19,288 nucleotides of DNA from an uncultured Sutterella sp. (GCA_905192805.1 CAJJMF010000022.1:1-19288); one strand, 5' to 3'. Shown: positions 1-8,121, counted from the first letter of the stretch. Translations and numbers: made by a program. Notes: generated by a model not told the origin, from the sequence alone.

Positions 1-299
1 TGATTTTAGTCAATAAATTTGTCCTGTTAGGGATCTAGTTTCCGGGAGTTCAGGGGGCACGAGCGTCACTTTGTACGCTCAAGTACAAAACACTGCTTTG
101 CTTGCTTTTTTCCTGAAATATAGGGTTTATTACCTAAAAGAGCAGAGGTCATATCGCCTCTCCATCTTTTGACGTAAGTTATTTCCCCAAGCAAAGTTGA
201 GTCGATCGAAAGCACGGCGAAGTCTTTACCCACTCATCAATCAAACTCGTTAGGATAATCAGGTCAACCCCTCTCTCAATCTAACGAAGGATATTCCCT
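1..299. other. Upstream intergenic region of the transporter-GGT operon
   Basis: No coding region is supported here: stops are frequent in all frames. A 6-bp inverted repeat (GAGCGT at 61-66, ACGCTC at 75-80) is followed by no T tract, so it is not a clear terminator. TTGACG at 169-174 resembles a -35 box, but no good -10 lies 16-18 nt downstream. The stretch probably holds the promoter of the operon that starts at 300, but I cannot place it. Confidence 0.4.
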
Positions 300-1478
300 A
301 TGGCTTTCGACAACATGTTCTATTACATGCTGATTTGCCTTTTGTTCTTTGGAATTGGTGACGTCTTGGGCGTGGCCACCAAAGCAAAAGTCTCTGCTGT
401 ATTTGTTAGCTTATTTCTCTTCCTTGTCTGCTTCATGACTGGACTTATTCCCCCCGACATTATTAAAAAAGCGGGGCTGGCCGAAGCAGGTAAATGGTCG
501 GTACTCTTCGTGGTCTTTTCCATGGGAACGACCATTAATTTCCGTGAATTGATCGCTGAATGGCGTACCGTAGCGACGGCAATTCTCTCCATGTTGGCCG
601 TACTCATCTGTGGGCTCATCCTGATTCCGATTATCGGTAAGCAGGAAACCATTGTGAGTTTGCCGATTGTCACGGGCGGCATTGTCGCCACGCAGATCAT
701 GACGAACGCCGCCATGGAACATGGCTTTGCCTTGGCTGCTGCCTTAGGGACGATCATTTTTGCGATTCAGAAGTTCTTAGGCTCCCCAGTGGCCTCTTAC
801 TTCGGTATGCGTGAAGCACGCCTCATTGTCGAAGAATACCGTCTCAATAAAGAAGCCTTTGCCCTGTCAGGTGAAAAACCGGTGGTAACGACCACGAAAC
901 CCACGTTCTTCGAACGTCATAAAAAATACTACGGACCGTTCACGAGTTTGGCCATCGCCGCGTTCTTCTGCTGGGTCTCGTTCATGATTGGCAAGTGGAC
1001 TGGTCTCTCTGCAACCATTTGGGCCTTGATTTTGGGGGCACTCGTCTCGACCACGGGCATGATTCCGAAGAATATTCTTCAGCACGCGAACTCCTCGGGG
1101 ATCTTTAATTGCGCCACGTTCGCCACCATTATTCCCTCGCTCGCCAAGATTACACCTCAGGACTTGGTCACGCTGGGCATGATGATCGCTGCACTCTTTG
1201 TGGTTGTCTTTGTCGCACTCTTCCTCTTTTTCTACGTTTTACCCTTATGGAAGCTGCTCGGTTCGCGTAACGTCGCGATGGGGGTGGCGTGCTGCCAGCT
1301 CTTAGGCTTCCCAGCAACCTACCTCATCGTGAATGAAGTGGCTCAGGCTGCGAGCTCCAATGATGAAGAAAAGAAAGCGATTACGGATCGCCTGATGCCG
1401 AAGTATCTCGTGGGCGGATTTACGACGGTGACCAGTTTCTCAGTCATTATCGCGGGCTTTATGGCTCCCTACGTCTAA
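300..1478 (+). CDS. Putative inner-membrane transporter (GltS/2HCT-like fold)
   Basis: The 392-residue protein is almost wholly hydrophobic, with about ten predicted membrane segments. Clear ones lie near residues 8-26, 31-50, 64-80, 90-113, 120-160, 215-250, 285-318 and 370-392. A hydrophilic loop sits near residues 172-212, rich in Lys, Glu and Thr, so the protein reads as two membrane halves joined by a cytoplasmic linker, as in sodium/glutamate (GltS) and 2-hydroxycarboxylate carriers. Gly-rich stretches in the first half (VTGGIVATQ) could be re-entrant substrate or ion sites. The start has AAGGA 8 nt upstream. The GGT gene follows after 24 nt with no terminator, so the pair is probably one operon, and the carrier may import gamma-glutamyl compounds or glutamate. 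The substrate is inference; the membrane-carrier assignment is firm. Confidence 0.6.
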   Translation: MAFDNMFYYMLICLLFFGIGDVLGVATKAKVSAVFVSLFLFLVCFMTGLIPPDIIKKAGLAEAGKWSVLFVVFSMGTTINFRELIAEWRTVATAILSMLAVLICGLILIPIIGKQETIVSLPIVTGGIVATQIMTNAAMEHGFALAAALGTIIFAIQKFLGSPVASYFGMREARLIVEEYRLNKEAFALSGEKPVVTTTKPTFFERHKKYYGPFTSLAIAAFFCWVSFMIGKWTGLSATIWALILGALVSTTGMIPKNILQHANSSGIFNCATFATIIPSLAKITPQDLVTLGMMIAALFVVVFVALFLFFYVLPLWKLLGSRNVAMGVACCQLLGFPATYLIVNEVAQAASSNDEEKKAITDRLMPKYLVGGFTTVTSFSVIIAGFMAPYV

Positions 1479-1502
1479 CCCCTTACTAAAAAAGGATTCG
1501 CA

Positions 1503-3113
1503 ATGTACAAATACGACGCTCAAGACTACCCCTACCCCAGTAAACGTCACGTGGTCTATGCCAAAAACGGGATGTGCTGTTCGGGCAACCCTTCCACCAG
1601 TGCGGCGGGGCTTCAGACGTTGTTAAAGGGCGGTAACGCCATTGACGCGATTCTTGCCATGGCGGCCTCGTTGCCAGTGGTCGAACCGACTGGGAACGGT
1701 TTAGGGGCTGACTGCTTTGCCATCATTTGGTATAAGGGCAAACTTTACGGGATCAACGGTACGGGTCCTGCCCCGATGCTCAACTCGGTTGCTGCGCTCA
1801 AAGAACGTGGTTTTGACAAGATCCCCTCCTACGGTGTGGAACCCATTAACGTTCCGGGCGCTGTCGGTGGTTGGATGGCCATGCATGAAAAATTTGGCAC
1901 CCTCCCCTTGGAAGAGGTCTTCGCACCAGCGATTAGCTACGCCGAAAACGGTTATCCCGTTTCGCCCAACATTTCGCGTCTCTGGGAAGAAGCCTTTGGT
2001 ATTTATTCCAAGTACCGTGAACGTCCGGAATTCCAGGGCTGGTTTGACACTTTTGCCCCCAACAACACTTGGTTAAAGCCAGGCGAAGTATTCAAAGTCC
2101 CTGAAATGGGGGCCACGTTGCGCGAAATTGCGCAGACCAAGGGAGAAAGCTTCTACCGCGGTCGCTTAGCCGAGGTGATGGACGAATTCTTCAAGAAGCA
2201 TAACGGCTTCTTGCGTAAAGAAGACTTAGCCGCCTACCATCCGGAATGGGTGGACCCGATCTCGGTCAACTACCACGGCTATGATGTATGGGAATTGCCT
2301 CCCAACGGGCACGGCATCACGGTCTTGATGGCACTCCAGATCTTAAAGGATATGGAACTCGGGGCCCGTGATGACGTTGATACGTTGCATAAGCAAATCG
2401 AGGCCATGAAGTTGGCCATGACCGACACGGCGAACTATGTAGCCGAACCTTCCTATATGAAGGTTACCGTGGATGAACTCCTCAGCGAAGAGTACGCCGC
2501 TCGCCGCCGCGCCGAAATTGGCGAAACCGCGAAGTTACCGACCGTGGGCGATCCGAAGTATCACTCGACCGTGTACTTCTGCGCTGCCGACAAAGACGGC
2601 AACATGGTCTCGATGATTCAGTCCAACTTCCGCGGCTTTGGCTCTGGGATTGTGATTCCGGGCACGGGGATTTCCTTAAACGACCGTGCGGAAAACTTCA
2701 AGTTCGATGAAAACCACGCCAACGCCCTCTTGGGTGGCAAGCGTCCGTATCACACGATCATTCCGGGCTTCTTAACGAAGGATGGCGTGGCCATTGGTCC
2801 CTTTGGCATCATGGGTGGCTTCATGCAGCCTCAGGCACATGTGCAAGTGGTGCAGAACATGATCGACTGGCACTTGAATCCGCAACAGGCACTCGATGCA
2901 CCGCGCTGGCAGTGGGTTGGCGGTCTCAAAGTCGAAGTCGAACAAGATACCCCCAACCATGTCATCCGCCTCTTACAACGACGCGGCCATGACGTTATCG
3001 TCCAACCGGACCCGTATCACATGGGCCGTGGCCAGATGATTCTGCGTGACGAAAATGGGGTCTATGTCGGCGCCACGGAAAAGCGAACCGACGGTCACAT
3101 TATGAGTTACTAA
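1503..3113 (+). CDS. Gamma-glutamyltransferase family hydrolase, cytosolic (YwrD-like)
   Basis: This 536-residue Ntn-hydrolase of the gamma-glutamyltranspeptidase family is made as a proenzyme that cleaves itself before a Thr, which then serves as nucleophile on gamma-glutamyl amides such as glutathione. The N-terminal half has the family block GGNAIDA near residue 48 and the G-N-G-L-G-AD block near 68. Counting back from the conserved DKDGN segment puts the nucleophile at Thr356 in the context HS-T-VYF. The GSGIV and GTGI blocks follow, and an oxyanion-type MGG lies near residue 438. No signal peptide is visible: the N terminus is MYKYDAQDYPY. This fits the YwrD-like cytoplasmic branch rather than periplasmic Ggt. 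AAAGGA precedes the ATG. The gene lies 24 nt after a transporter gene, suggesting import and then cytosolic hydrolysis of gamma-glutamyl substrates. The substrate is not known. Confidence 0.88.
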   Translation: MYKYDAQDYPYPSKRHVVYAKNGMCCSGNPSTSAAGLQTLLKGGNAIDAILAMAASLPVVEPTGNGLGADCFAIIWYKGKLYGINGTGPAPMLNSVAALKERGFDKIPSYGVEPINVPGAVGGWMAMHEKFGTLPLEEVFAPAISYAENGYPVSPNISRLWEEAFGIYSKYRERPEFQGWFDTFAPNNTWLKPGEVFKVPEMGATLREIAQTKGESFYRGRLAEVMDEFFKKHNGFLRKEDLAAYHPEWVDPISVNYHGYDVWELPPNGHGITVLMALQILKDMELGARDDVDTLHKQIEAMKLAMTDTANYVAEPSYMKVTVDELLSEEYAARRRAEIGETAKLPTVGDPKYHSTVYFCAADKDGNMVSMIQSNFRGFGSGIVIPGTGISLNDRAENFKFDENHANALLGGKRPYHTIIPGFLTKDGVAIGPFGIMGGFMQPQAHVQVVQNMIDWHLNPQQALDAPRWQWVGGLKVEVEQDTPNHVIRLLQRRGHDVIVQPDPYHMGRGQMILRDENGVYVGATEKRTDGHIMSY

Positions 3114-3161
3114 TCGCTCGCTTACCCGAGCCTTGAGCTTGGATAGCGAAACCTCCGATCG

Positions 3162-3203
3162 CCTCACGGCATGAGCCCCGGCTTACGTCGTGAGGTTTTC
3201 TTT
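3162..3203 (+). terminator. Intrinsic terminator of the transporter-GGT operon
   Basis: A 7-bp outer stem (CCTCACG at 3162-3168, CGTGAGG at 3189-3195) encloses an inner GAGCC/GGCTT pairing. It is followed directly by TTTTCTTT. It lies 49 nt after the GGT stop codon. Confidence 0.75.
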
Positions 3204-3309
3204 GGTACGTAACAAACCGTCTCCTGCAGAGAAGAACCGAAAAATTCTGTGTCATGAGTCAAAATATCCTCACGGACTCTAACACTCCGCTACACTCTTT
3301 CGCACCTTG

Positions 3310-3338
3310 TTGTCACGAGCTCAGTTAGAGTGTACTCA
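3310..3338 (+). promoter_or_regulatory. Possible promoter of the Spy-like gene
   Basis: TTGTCA at 3310-3315 and TACTCA at 3333-3338 are 17 nt apart. The -35 is good and the -10 is poor (3 of 6). An inverted repeat, ACTCTAAC at 3276-3283 and GTTAGAGT at 3324-3331, overlaps the spacer and could be an operator. I found no CpxR-type paired GTAAA boxes. Confidence 0.3.
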
Positions 3339-3381
3339 CGGCAATAACAACACCATCCCATGATGGATCAGGAGATGATTT

Positions 3382-4008
3382 ATGCGTATGACGACCAAAT
3401 TACTTGCAACCGTTGCGACACTAGGCGCTTTAGCGACCGCTACCTTCGCTTATGCGGAAGGTCAAACGGCTCCGGAAGTGAAGGCTGCCCAGCCCTGTGC
3501 ACAATGCCCAGTGATGAACGGTCAGAAATCCATGGAAGAAGCGATGAACGCTCGCTTTGACAGTATGGAACGCATGTTGACGCTCACCGACGAACAAAAA
3601 CCCGCTTGGAAGGCCTATGTGGAAAGCTCCAAAGCGATGCATGGTTACAAGAATCAAAAATTTGACAAGCCGGCTGTCGACATGCAAGAACGCTTAGAAC
3701 GTCGTATCGTTCGTGGCGAGGCGAAACTCGAAGCCCTGAAGAAATTCGCGCAGGCCCGCGCTGAACTCCTCAAGGTGTTGAATCCTTCGCAAAAGTACGT
3801 CTTAGAACAGCGTGAAATGCAACACGGTCGCATGGGTGGCCATCCTGGTATGGGGATGGACCCACACCACGGCATGATGCATGGCAAGGATCCGCATCAC
3901 GGCATGATGAATGGCATGGACCCGCACCATGGCATGATGATGCAACCTCAGGGTAAAGAGGCTCCCAAGGCTGACGCTAAGGATGCCAAAGACGCTGCGA
4001 AGATGTAA
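3382..4008 (+). CDS. Spy/CpxP-like periplasmic protein with His/Met-rich repeats
   Basis: The 208-residue protein has a Sec signal peptide (hydrophobic residues 7-22, AYA|EG cleavage near 25). A CxxC pair (Cys39, Cys42) follows, then a charged helical core with two LTxxQ-type motifs, LTLTDEQ near residue 71 and LNPSQ near 132. That pattern marks the Spy/CpxP family of periplasmic chaperones and envelope-stress sensors. The C-terminal part is unusual: a run of GMG is followed by three near-identical decapeptides beginning DPHHGMM at residues 160, 170 and 180, then a Lys/Ala/Asp tail. The His and Met density suggests binding of copper, nickel or zinc, as in CnrX/ZraP relatives, but the metal is inference. 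AGGAG lies 8 nt before the chosen ATG. The gene stands alone between two terminators. Confidence 0.75.
   Translation: MRMTTKLLATVATLGALATATFAYAEGQTAPEVKAAQPCAQCPVMNGQKSMEEAMNARFDSMERMLTLTDEQKPAWKAYVESSKAMHGYKNQKFDKPAVDMQERLERRIVRGEAKLEALKKFAQARAELLKVLNPSQKYVLEQREMQHGRMGGHPGMGMDPHHGMMHGKDPHHGMMNGMDPHHGMMMQPQGKEAPKADAKDAKDAAKM
3859..3939 (+). repeat. Tandem 30-nt coding repeat (DPHHGMM decapeptides)
   Basis: Units begin at 3859, 3889 and 3919; the third is partial, at about 21 nt. Each encodes DPHHGMM followed by a variable tripeptide (HGK, NGM). Synonymous differences such as CCACACCAC, CCGCATCAC and CCGCACCAT in the units suggest that selection keeps the peptide and that this is not a very recent duplication. 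Confidence 0.85.
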
Positions 4009-4025
4009 TCATCGGACATCCTAAT

Positions 4026-4058
4026 GACAAACGCCTCGGTAGCACCGAGGCGTTTGTC
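4026..4058. terminator. Hairpin terminator between convergent genes
   Basis: A perfect 15-bp stem with a 3-nt loop (arms 4026-4040 and 4044-4058) sits between the convergent Spy-like and MetQ genes. The stem ends in A/T-rich GACAAAC/GTTTGTC, so it can act in both directions, although no long U tract lies outside the stem. Confidence 0.7.
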
Positions 4059-4078
4059 TCTAAGGGCCCTATCGGCCA

Positions 4079-4897
4079 TTAAAAGGCAGCTAACACAGCC
4101 CCGTCGTATTTCTTCTCAATGAAGTCACGCACCGAAGGCGAACGGTAAGCTTCCACCAAGACTTTGGCCCACAACTGGTCTTTGTTGTTTTCATTCACCA
4201 CAATGTTGCACACATAAGGCCCATTGGCATCTTCCATCAAAATCCCGTCACGCTTCGGGTTGAGTTTGGCCACGTAGGCATAGTTGCCATTGACCGCCGC
4301 AATCGTTAAGTCATCCAACGAACGGGGTAACTGAGCGGCCTCCAACTCCACAAACTTTAAATTCTTGGGATTTTCTTCGATGTCAAACACCGACGGAAGT
4401 AATCCCACCCCTGGCTTCAACTTGATGATGCCATTTTTGTCGAGAATTAAGAGCGCACGTCCGCCCATGGCTTGGTCGTTCGGGATACCCACCGTAGCCC
4501 CCTTGGGAGCGTCTTCAAAACGCTTCACTTTCTTCGAGTAAAAGGCCATCGGTAAGGTAAAGGCCTGGCCGACCACCGCAAAATGGTACCCATGATCGCG
4601 ACTCTGAGCCTCAATAAAGGGGCGGGTCTGGAAAATGTTGGCGTCTAAATCCCCCGCGTGTAATGCCACATTGGGCTGCACATAGTCTTGAAATTCAACG
4701 ATTTCAATTTCAAGACCACGCGCCTTCGCAATCGGAAGTACCTGCTCGAGCACTTCGCCCGCAATCCCCGCCGTCACACCCACTTTAATTTTCTTAGGCG
4801 GATCCAAGCGCGTTTCTGCAGCCAACAAACCTTGCCAAGGCAAGCTCGCCAAAATGCCGGCACTCACTACACTTCCCAGTAATTGTCGTCGTTTCAT
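4079..4897 (-). CDS. metQ: MetQ/NlpA-family substrate-binding protein
   Basis: The 272-residue periplasmic binding protein belongs to the methionine-uptake NlpA/MetQ family. After the signal it shows IKVGVTAG, then ALHAGDLDANIFQ, which matches the family's DxNxFQ ligand-cleft block. GATVGIPND, the VELEAAQLPRSLDD block and AAVNGNYA follow in family order. I chose the ATG at 4897 because GGGAG lies 8 nt upstream; the ATG at 4912 has no good ribosome site. The signal peptide starts MKRRQLLGS, Tat-like with twin Arg, and has no lipobox Cys, whereas most MetQ proteins are lipoproteins. No MetN ATPase or MetI permease gene is in the window, so this is an orphan or uses a distant ABC core. The ligand (methionine or another amino acid) is not proven by sequence. 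Confidence 0.85.
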   Translation of the reverse strand: MKRRQLLGSVVSAGILASLPWQGLLAAETRLDPPKKIKVGVTAGIAGEVLEQVLPIAKARGLEIEIVEFQDYVQPNVALHAGDLDANIFQTRPFIEAQSRDHGYHFAVVGQAFTLPMAFYSKKVKRFEDAPKGATVGIPNDQAMGGRALLILDKNGIIKLKPGVGLLPSVFDIEENPKNLKFVELEAAQLPRSLDDLTIAAVNGNYAYVAKLNPKRDGILMEDANGPYVCNIVVNENNKDQLWAKVLVEAYRSPSVRDFIEKKYDGAVLAAF

Positions 4898-4912
4898 GAT
4901 CGATTCTCCCAT

Positions 4913-5053
4913 GTCGTTTCACTCGTCCTCACGAGTGGTGTTGTTCGTGAGATTTATTCTCGCACGAGAAATACCTCTTTTCCTATTTCCCTACAGGAGA
5001 ATAAATGACACGCCTCAAGGTATTACTTTTTGGGAAAAATCACATCAAATTTA
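4913..5053. promoter_or_regulatory. Region between phoR and metQ with inverted repeats
   Basis: This spacer precedes metQ on the minus strand. It holds a 7-bp stem-loop (CACTCGT at 4920-4926, ACGAGTG at 4931-4937) just before the metQ ribosome site, and a perfect 10-bp inverted repeat (ATTTATTCTC at 4952-4961, GAGAATAAAT at 4997-5006). No intrinsic terminator follows phoR, so some read-through into metQ is possible. I could not fix a promoter with confidence. Confidence 0.4.
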
Positions 5054-6775
5054 CTAAGGAGTTTGTCTCAGAAGACGCTCGCGCGGGAGCCGAACGGTAA
5101 AGGTGGTCCCCACCCCTTGGGTGCTCGTCACGTCCACCGTACCGTTAAAGTAGCGGGCAACGCGTTTAACAATCGAGAGCCCCAATCCCGTGCCTTCAAT
5201 GCGTTGGGAACGGGCATACTGACCACGATAAAATCGTTCAAAAATGTGGGCTAAATCGTTGGGAGCAATCCCTGGGCCATTGTCCAAGACTTCGAGCACT
5301 AAGCTTTGGGGCTCCAAAGTACTTCGCACCTCGACCTCCCCATGACCGGTGTGGTACTTCACCGCGTTTTCAACGAGATTGCGGATGAGTTCAAATAAGT
5401 AACGCGAGTCCGTCACGATATCCATCACATCCCCGCTATAGCGAAGTGTGACCGCTTTAGCCTGCGCTTGAGCACGCACTTTTTCAAAGACCTCTTCGGT
5501 GAGCGCCTTGAGCGAACGAGGCGTTTTTTCCTCTCCTACGGGCGCTTGGGCTTCATCGAGTCGACTGAGAAAAATCAAATCATTGACGAGCTCCACCAAC
5601 CGAATCCCTTCGTTGCGAATTCGGTTGGCAAAGTTGCCAATGTCTTCGGGCCGCACGAGTCCATTAGCAATGATTTCGGAGGCGCCAATAATCGACTGCA
5701 ACGGCGTTTTCAATTCGTGCGAAACATTCGCGGTAAATTCTCGTCGTTGTTTCTCGGCGACTTTCTCAAGCGTCATATCCAAAATAAACAAGGCGTACCC
5801 AATGCAACGCTCATTTTCATCAATCGCATTCAAAAGAAGGCGGTACTCTTTATCACCCAACAACAACTCACGGCTCCACTCTCGCTCGTTTCGTCCCTGC
5901 CAGGCCGGAGTGCGCAGACTATCGAGCCCATGTTCTTCAAAGGGAAGCTCTAGCGGGGCCCCCACTTGATTACGTACGTTACTGATGGCGTGGGTAGCAT
6001 CTAAAATTTGGGCCGCACTCTGATTCATGGACAAAATGGTGCCCTCGGGAGTTAACAAGATAAACCCCTCGGACATACCTCGTGCAATGGCACGCATGGC
6101 AGAATGCTGTTCTTGGATTTGCACGAGTTGTTGGGCCAATTGGGTGCGCTGATCTTTGAGGCGATGCACAACCGGTCCTAATTCAGCATCTTCTTCCCAA
6201 GCAGAGGATTCCGTGAGCTGCTCTTGACTCAATGCCTCGAGCGGAGCCAATAAACGCGACACCAAAAACCGCGCCAAGAGACGAGCAAAAAGGGCAATCA
6301 ACAGGGCAATCACAACCATATAGCCCACTAATTTGCCACGTGAGGCCCAGAGGGTTTGTGTCGTCGTACTCACACGAATGACATTACCGTCGGAGAGCTG
6401 TTGCGCATGGTAAAACGTGCGTTCATTGAGCGTGGAGGAAATCCGCTCGGCACTGCCTTTACCTTGGTGCAAGGCCGCTTGAACCTCTTCCCGTTCGCGG
6501 TGGTTTTCCATGCGTTGCGGATCCTGACGGGAGTCAAAACGCACGGTGCCATCGGGAGCAATCAACGTGAGGCGGTAGTTCGGAAGAAGCGACTCCTTTA
6601 AGGCAGCGTCCCCTAACTTTTGATAGTGACTCACGACGACCTGAGTGTAGTCTTTGAGTTGAGATTGGGTTTGAGCGGTGAGCGTATCGTCCCAGAGGAC
6701 CAAGGCTAAGGTGAGCGAGACAACGCTCGCCAGGAGCGTGCACCAAAAAAGCGTATTAAAAATGCGCTGCTTCAC
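5054..6775 (-). CDS. phoR: Phosphate-regulon sensor histidine kinase PhoR
   Basis: The 573-residue membrane sensor kinase partners PhoB. It has TM1 near residues 8-28, an extracytoplasmic domain of about 120 residues, TM2 near 149-172 and a short HAMP-like linker. A PAS domain lies near 225-345 and the HisKA motif places the phosphoacceptor at His353 (VSHELKTPL). The ATPase boxes N (RNLVENAVKY), G1 (DNGPGIA), F (FERFYRG) and G2 (GTGLGLSIVKR) follow. E. coli PhoR has no large periplasmic domain; this layout, with DSRQDPQRMENH in the outer domain, matches the sCache-like longer type known from Bacillus PhoR. Translation starts at GTG, with a 4-nt GTGA overlap with the phoB stop. It is last in the pst-pho operon. 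Confidence 0.92.
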   Translation of the reverse strand: MKQRIFNTLFWCTLLASVVSLTLALVLWDDTLTAQTQSQLKDYTQVVVSHYQKLGDAALKESLLPNYRLTLIAPDGTVRFDSRQDPQRMENHREREEVQAALHQGKGSAERISSTLNERTFYHAQQLSDGNVIRVSTTTQTLWASRGKLVGYMVVIALLIALFARLLARFLVSRLLAPLEALSQEQLTESSAWEEDAELGPVVHRLKDQRTQLAQQLVQIQEQHSAMRAIARGMSEGFILLTPEGTILSMNQSAAQILDATHAISNVRNQVGAPLELPFEEHGLDSLRTPAWQGRNEREWSRELLLGDKEYRLLLNAIDENERCIGYALFILDMTLEKVAEKQRREFTANVSHELKTPLQSIIGASEIIANGLVRPEDIGNFANRIRNEGIRLVELVNDLIFLSRLDEAQAPVGEEKTPRSLKALTEEVFEKVRAQAQAKAVTLRYSGDVMDIVTDSRYLFELIRNLVENAVKYHTGHGEVEVRSTLEPQSLVLEVLDNGPGIAPNDLAHIFERFYRGQYARSQRIEGTGLGLSIVKRVARYFNGTVDVTSTQGVGTTFTVRLPRERLLRQTP

Positions 6776-7449
6776 GACGACACCTCAAACTTATACCCAA
6801 GCCCTCGAACGGTTTTGATAAAGCGTTCCGCTGTACCTAATTTTTGCCGTAGGCGTCGTACATGCACGTCCACCGTTCGATTTTCTCCGTCGTAATCCGT
6901 TCCCCAAATCCGATCGTGTAAACGTTCTCGGGAAAAGACCCGGGAGGGATGTTTCATCAGCAGGAGTAAGAGTTCAAACTCTTTATACGTTAATTCCACT
7001 TCGACACCAGCGACCGTCACCACATGCGAGCGTTCGTTCACCTGTAATTCCTCGACCTGGAATTCGCTCACTTGATCATCCTGTGTGCGACGTAGGACAG
7101 CCTTAACACGTGCAACCATTTCCATCATCGAGAAGGGCTTCGTTAAATAATCGTCTGCCCCCTCATCAAGCGCAGCAATCCGTTCGTATTCAGCCCCTCG
7201 GGCTGTCGCCATGATCACGGGGATACGACGCGTGCGTGCGTGTGAGCGTAACCGCTTTAAGACGTCCGTACCCCTTTGATCGGGCAACATCACATCGAGC
7301 AAAATAATGTCAGGAAGTCGGTCCCGCAAAGCCTCGAAAAACGTGCTGGCCTCCGCAAACCCTTCGACCTCAAACGCCATGGATTTCAACACGTAGAGTT
7401 CGATTTCTCGAATGTCCGTATCATCTTCAACGCAATAGACTAAGGGCAC
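6772..7449 (-). CDS. phoB: Phosphate-regulon response regulator PhoB
   Basis: This 225-residue OmpR/PhoB-family regulator has a receiver domain with acidic residues E8-D9-D10, phosphoacceptor Asp52 (LLDVMLP) and the conserved Lys in the YLTKPF segment near 105. A C-terminal winged helix follows, with the LTYKEFELL entry block and a recognition-helix region NRTVDVHVRRLRQKL. When phosphorylated by PhoR it would bind Pho boxes, such as those upstream of pstS. The gene starts at GTG with AGGAGG 6 nt before it; it lies 21 nt after phoU and overlaps phoR by 4 nt. Confidence 0.93.
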   Translation of the reverse strand: MPLVYCVEDDTDIREIELYVLKSMAFEVEGFAEASTFFEALRDRLPDIILLDVMLPDQRGTDVLKRLRSHARTRRIPVIMATARGAEYERIAALDEGADDYLTKPFSMMEMVARVKAVLRRTQDDQVSEFQVEELQVNERSHVVTVAGVEVELTYKEFELLLLLMKHPSRVFSRERLHDRIWGTDYDGENRTVDVHVRRLRQKLGTAERFIKTVRGLGYKFEVSS

Positions 7450-7470
7450 TCCTTTCCTCCTGACAATCGG

Positions 7471-8121
7471 TTAGTGCTCGCGCGGGAAACCCGATTGGGC
7501 AAATAATAGCCAGTGCGCGATATGACACGCATGATCTCCCATGCGTTCAAGGTACTTAGCAATCATTAAGGCGTCAACTGCGAAACCGTAATTTTTCCTC
7601 TCCCCATCCAATTGACTTAACACCAGTTGGTCGCGGATATGAATGAAATCCTGGTCAACCTCATCATCGAGTCGAAAAAGCAGTTGTGCCCGCTGTGCGT
7701 CCTCTAAGCGTTGCATTTGAAGCGCTTCCCGCAACATGCCTAACACATCATCCATCATCATGGAAAGACTCATGCGAAGTTCATCATCGATGTCATGCAA
7801 GTGATTCACCAAAATCGCTGCACTGTCGCAGACCTGCACCCCAATACGCGCCCAATCCGTCACGGTTTTGAGCGCCATCCCGACGCGTGCCCAATCCTGA
7901 GCCACCGGTTGCTGGCGTAGTAACACATCAAGCGCCTCCGCCTCAATCTGTCGCTCCGCATGGCTCAACATTTGCTCTTGCTGGGCAATCCACCGTAACA
8001 CTTCGACATTTCGCTCTTGATAGCTTTGACTCAATCGCTCGAGTAACTCAATGACCGTTTCCCCTAAATGCAAAAGGGAGGTTTGCAAGGTGCTCAGTTG
8101 GGTTTGAAATTCGTTTCGCAT
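7471..8121 (-). CDS. phoU: Phosphate signalling protein PhoU
   Basis: The 216-residue all-helical protein has two PhoU repeats. The second ends in the conserved metal-binding block YLERMGDHACHIAHW near residue 190; the matching part of the first repeat is degenerate (TDWARIGVQVCDSA). PhoU connects the Pst transporter to the PhoR kinase and keeps the regulon off when phosphate is plentiful. It is slightly shorter than the usual 230-240 residues. Its ATG overlaps the pstB stop by one base, so the two genes are likely translationally coupled. Confidence 0.9.
   Translation of the reverse strand: MRNEFQTQLSTLQTSLLHLGETVIELLERLSQSYQERNVEVLRWIAQQEQMLSHAERQIEAEALDVLLRQQPVAQDWARVGMALKTVTDWARIGVQVCDSAAILVNHLHDIDDELRMSLSMMMDDVLGMLREALQMQRLEDAQRAQLLFRLDDEVDQDFIHIRDQLVLSQLDGERKNYGFAVDALMIAKYLERMGDHACHIAHWLLFAQSGFPREH

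Noticed and set aside
61..80. Terminator of an upstream gene
   Set aside because: The 6-bp hairpin has no following T tract and no reading frame ends just before it.
323..757. Long minus-strand frame opposite the transporter gene
   Set aside because: It has no ribosome site and its composition is the mirror of a membrane protein gene; it is a shadow of 300-1478.
3859..3939. Possible CRISPR-like repeat
   Set aside because: The 30-nt units are directly adjacent with no spacers and lie in frame within a gene; they encode a peptide repeat.
4913..5053. SAM or other methionine riboswitch before metQ
   Set aside because: The region is short and shows only simple stem-loops, without the multi-helix core of any SAM riboswitch class I know.
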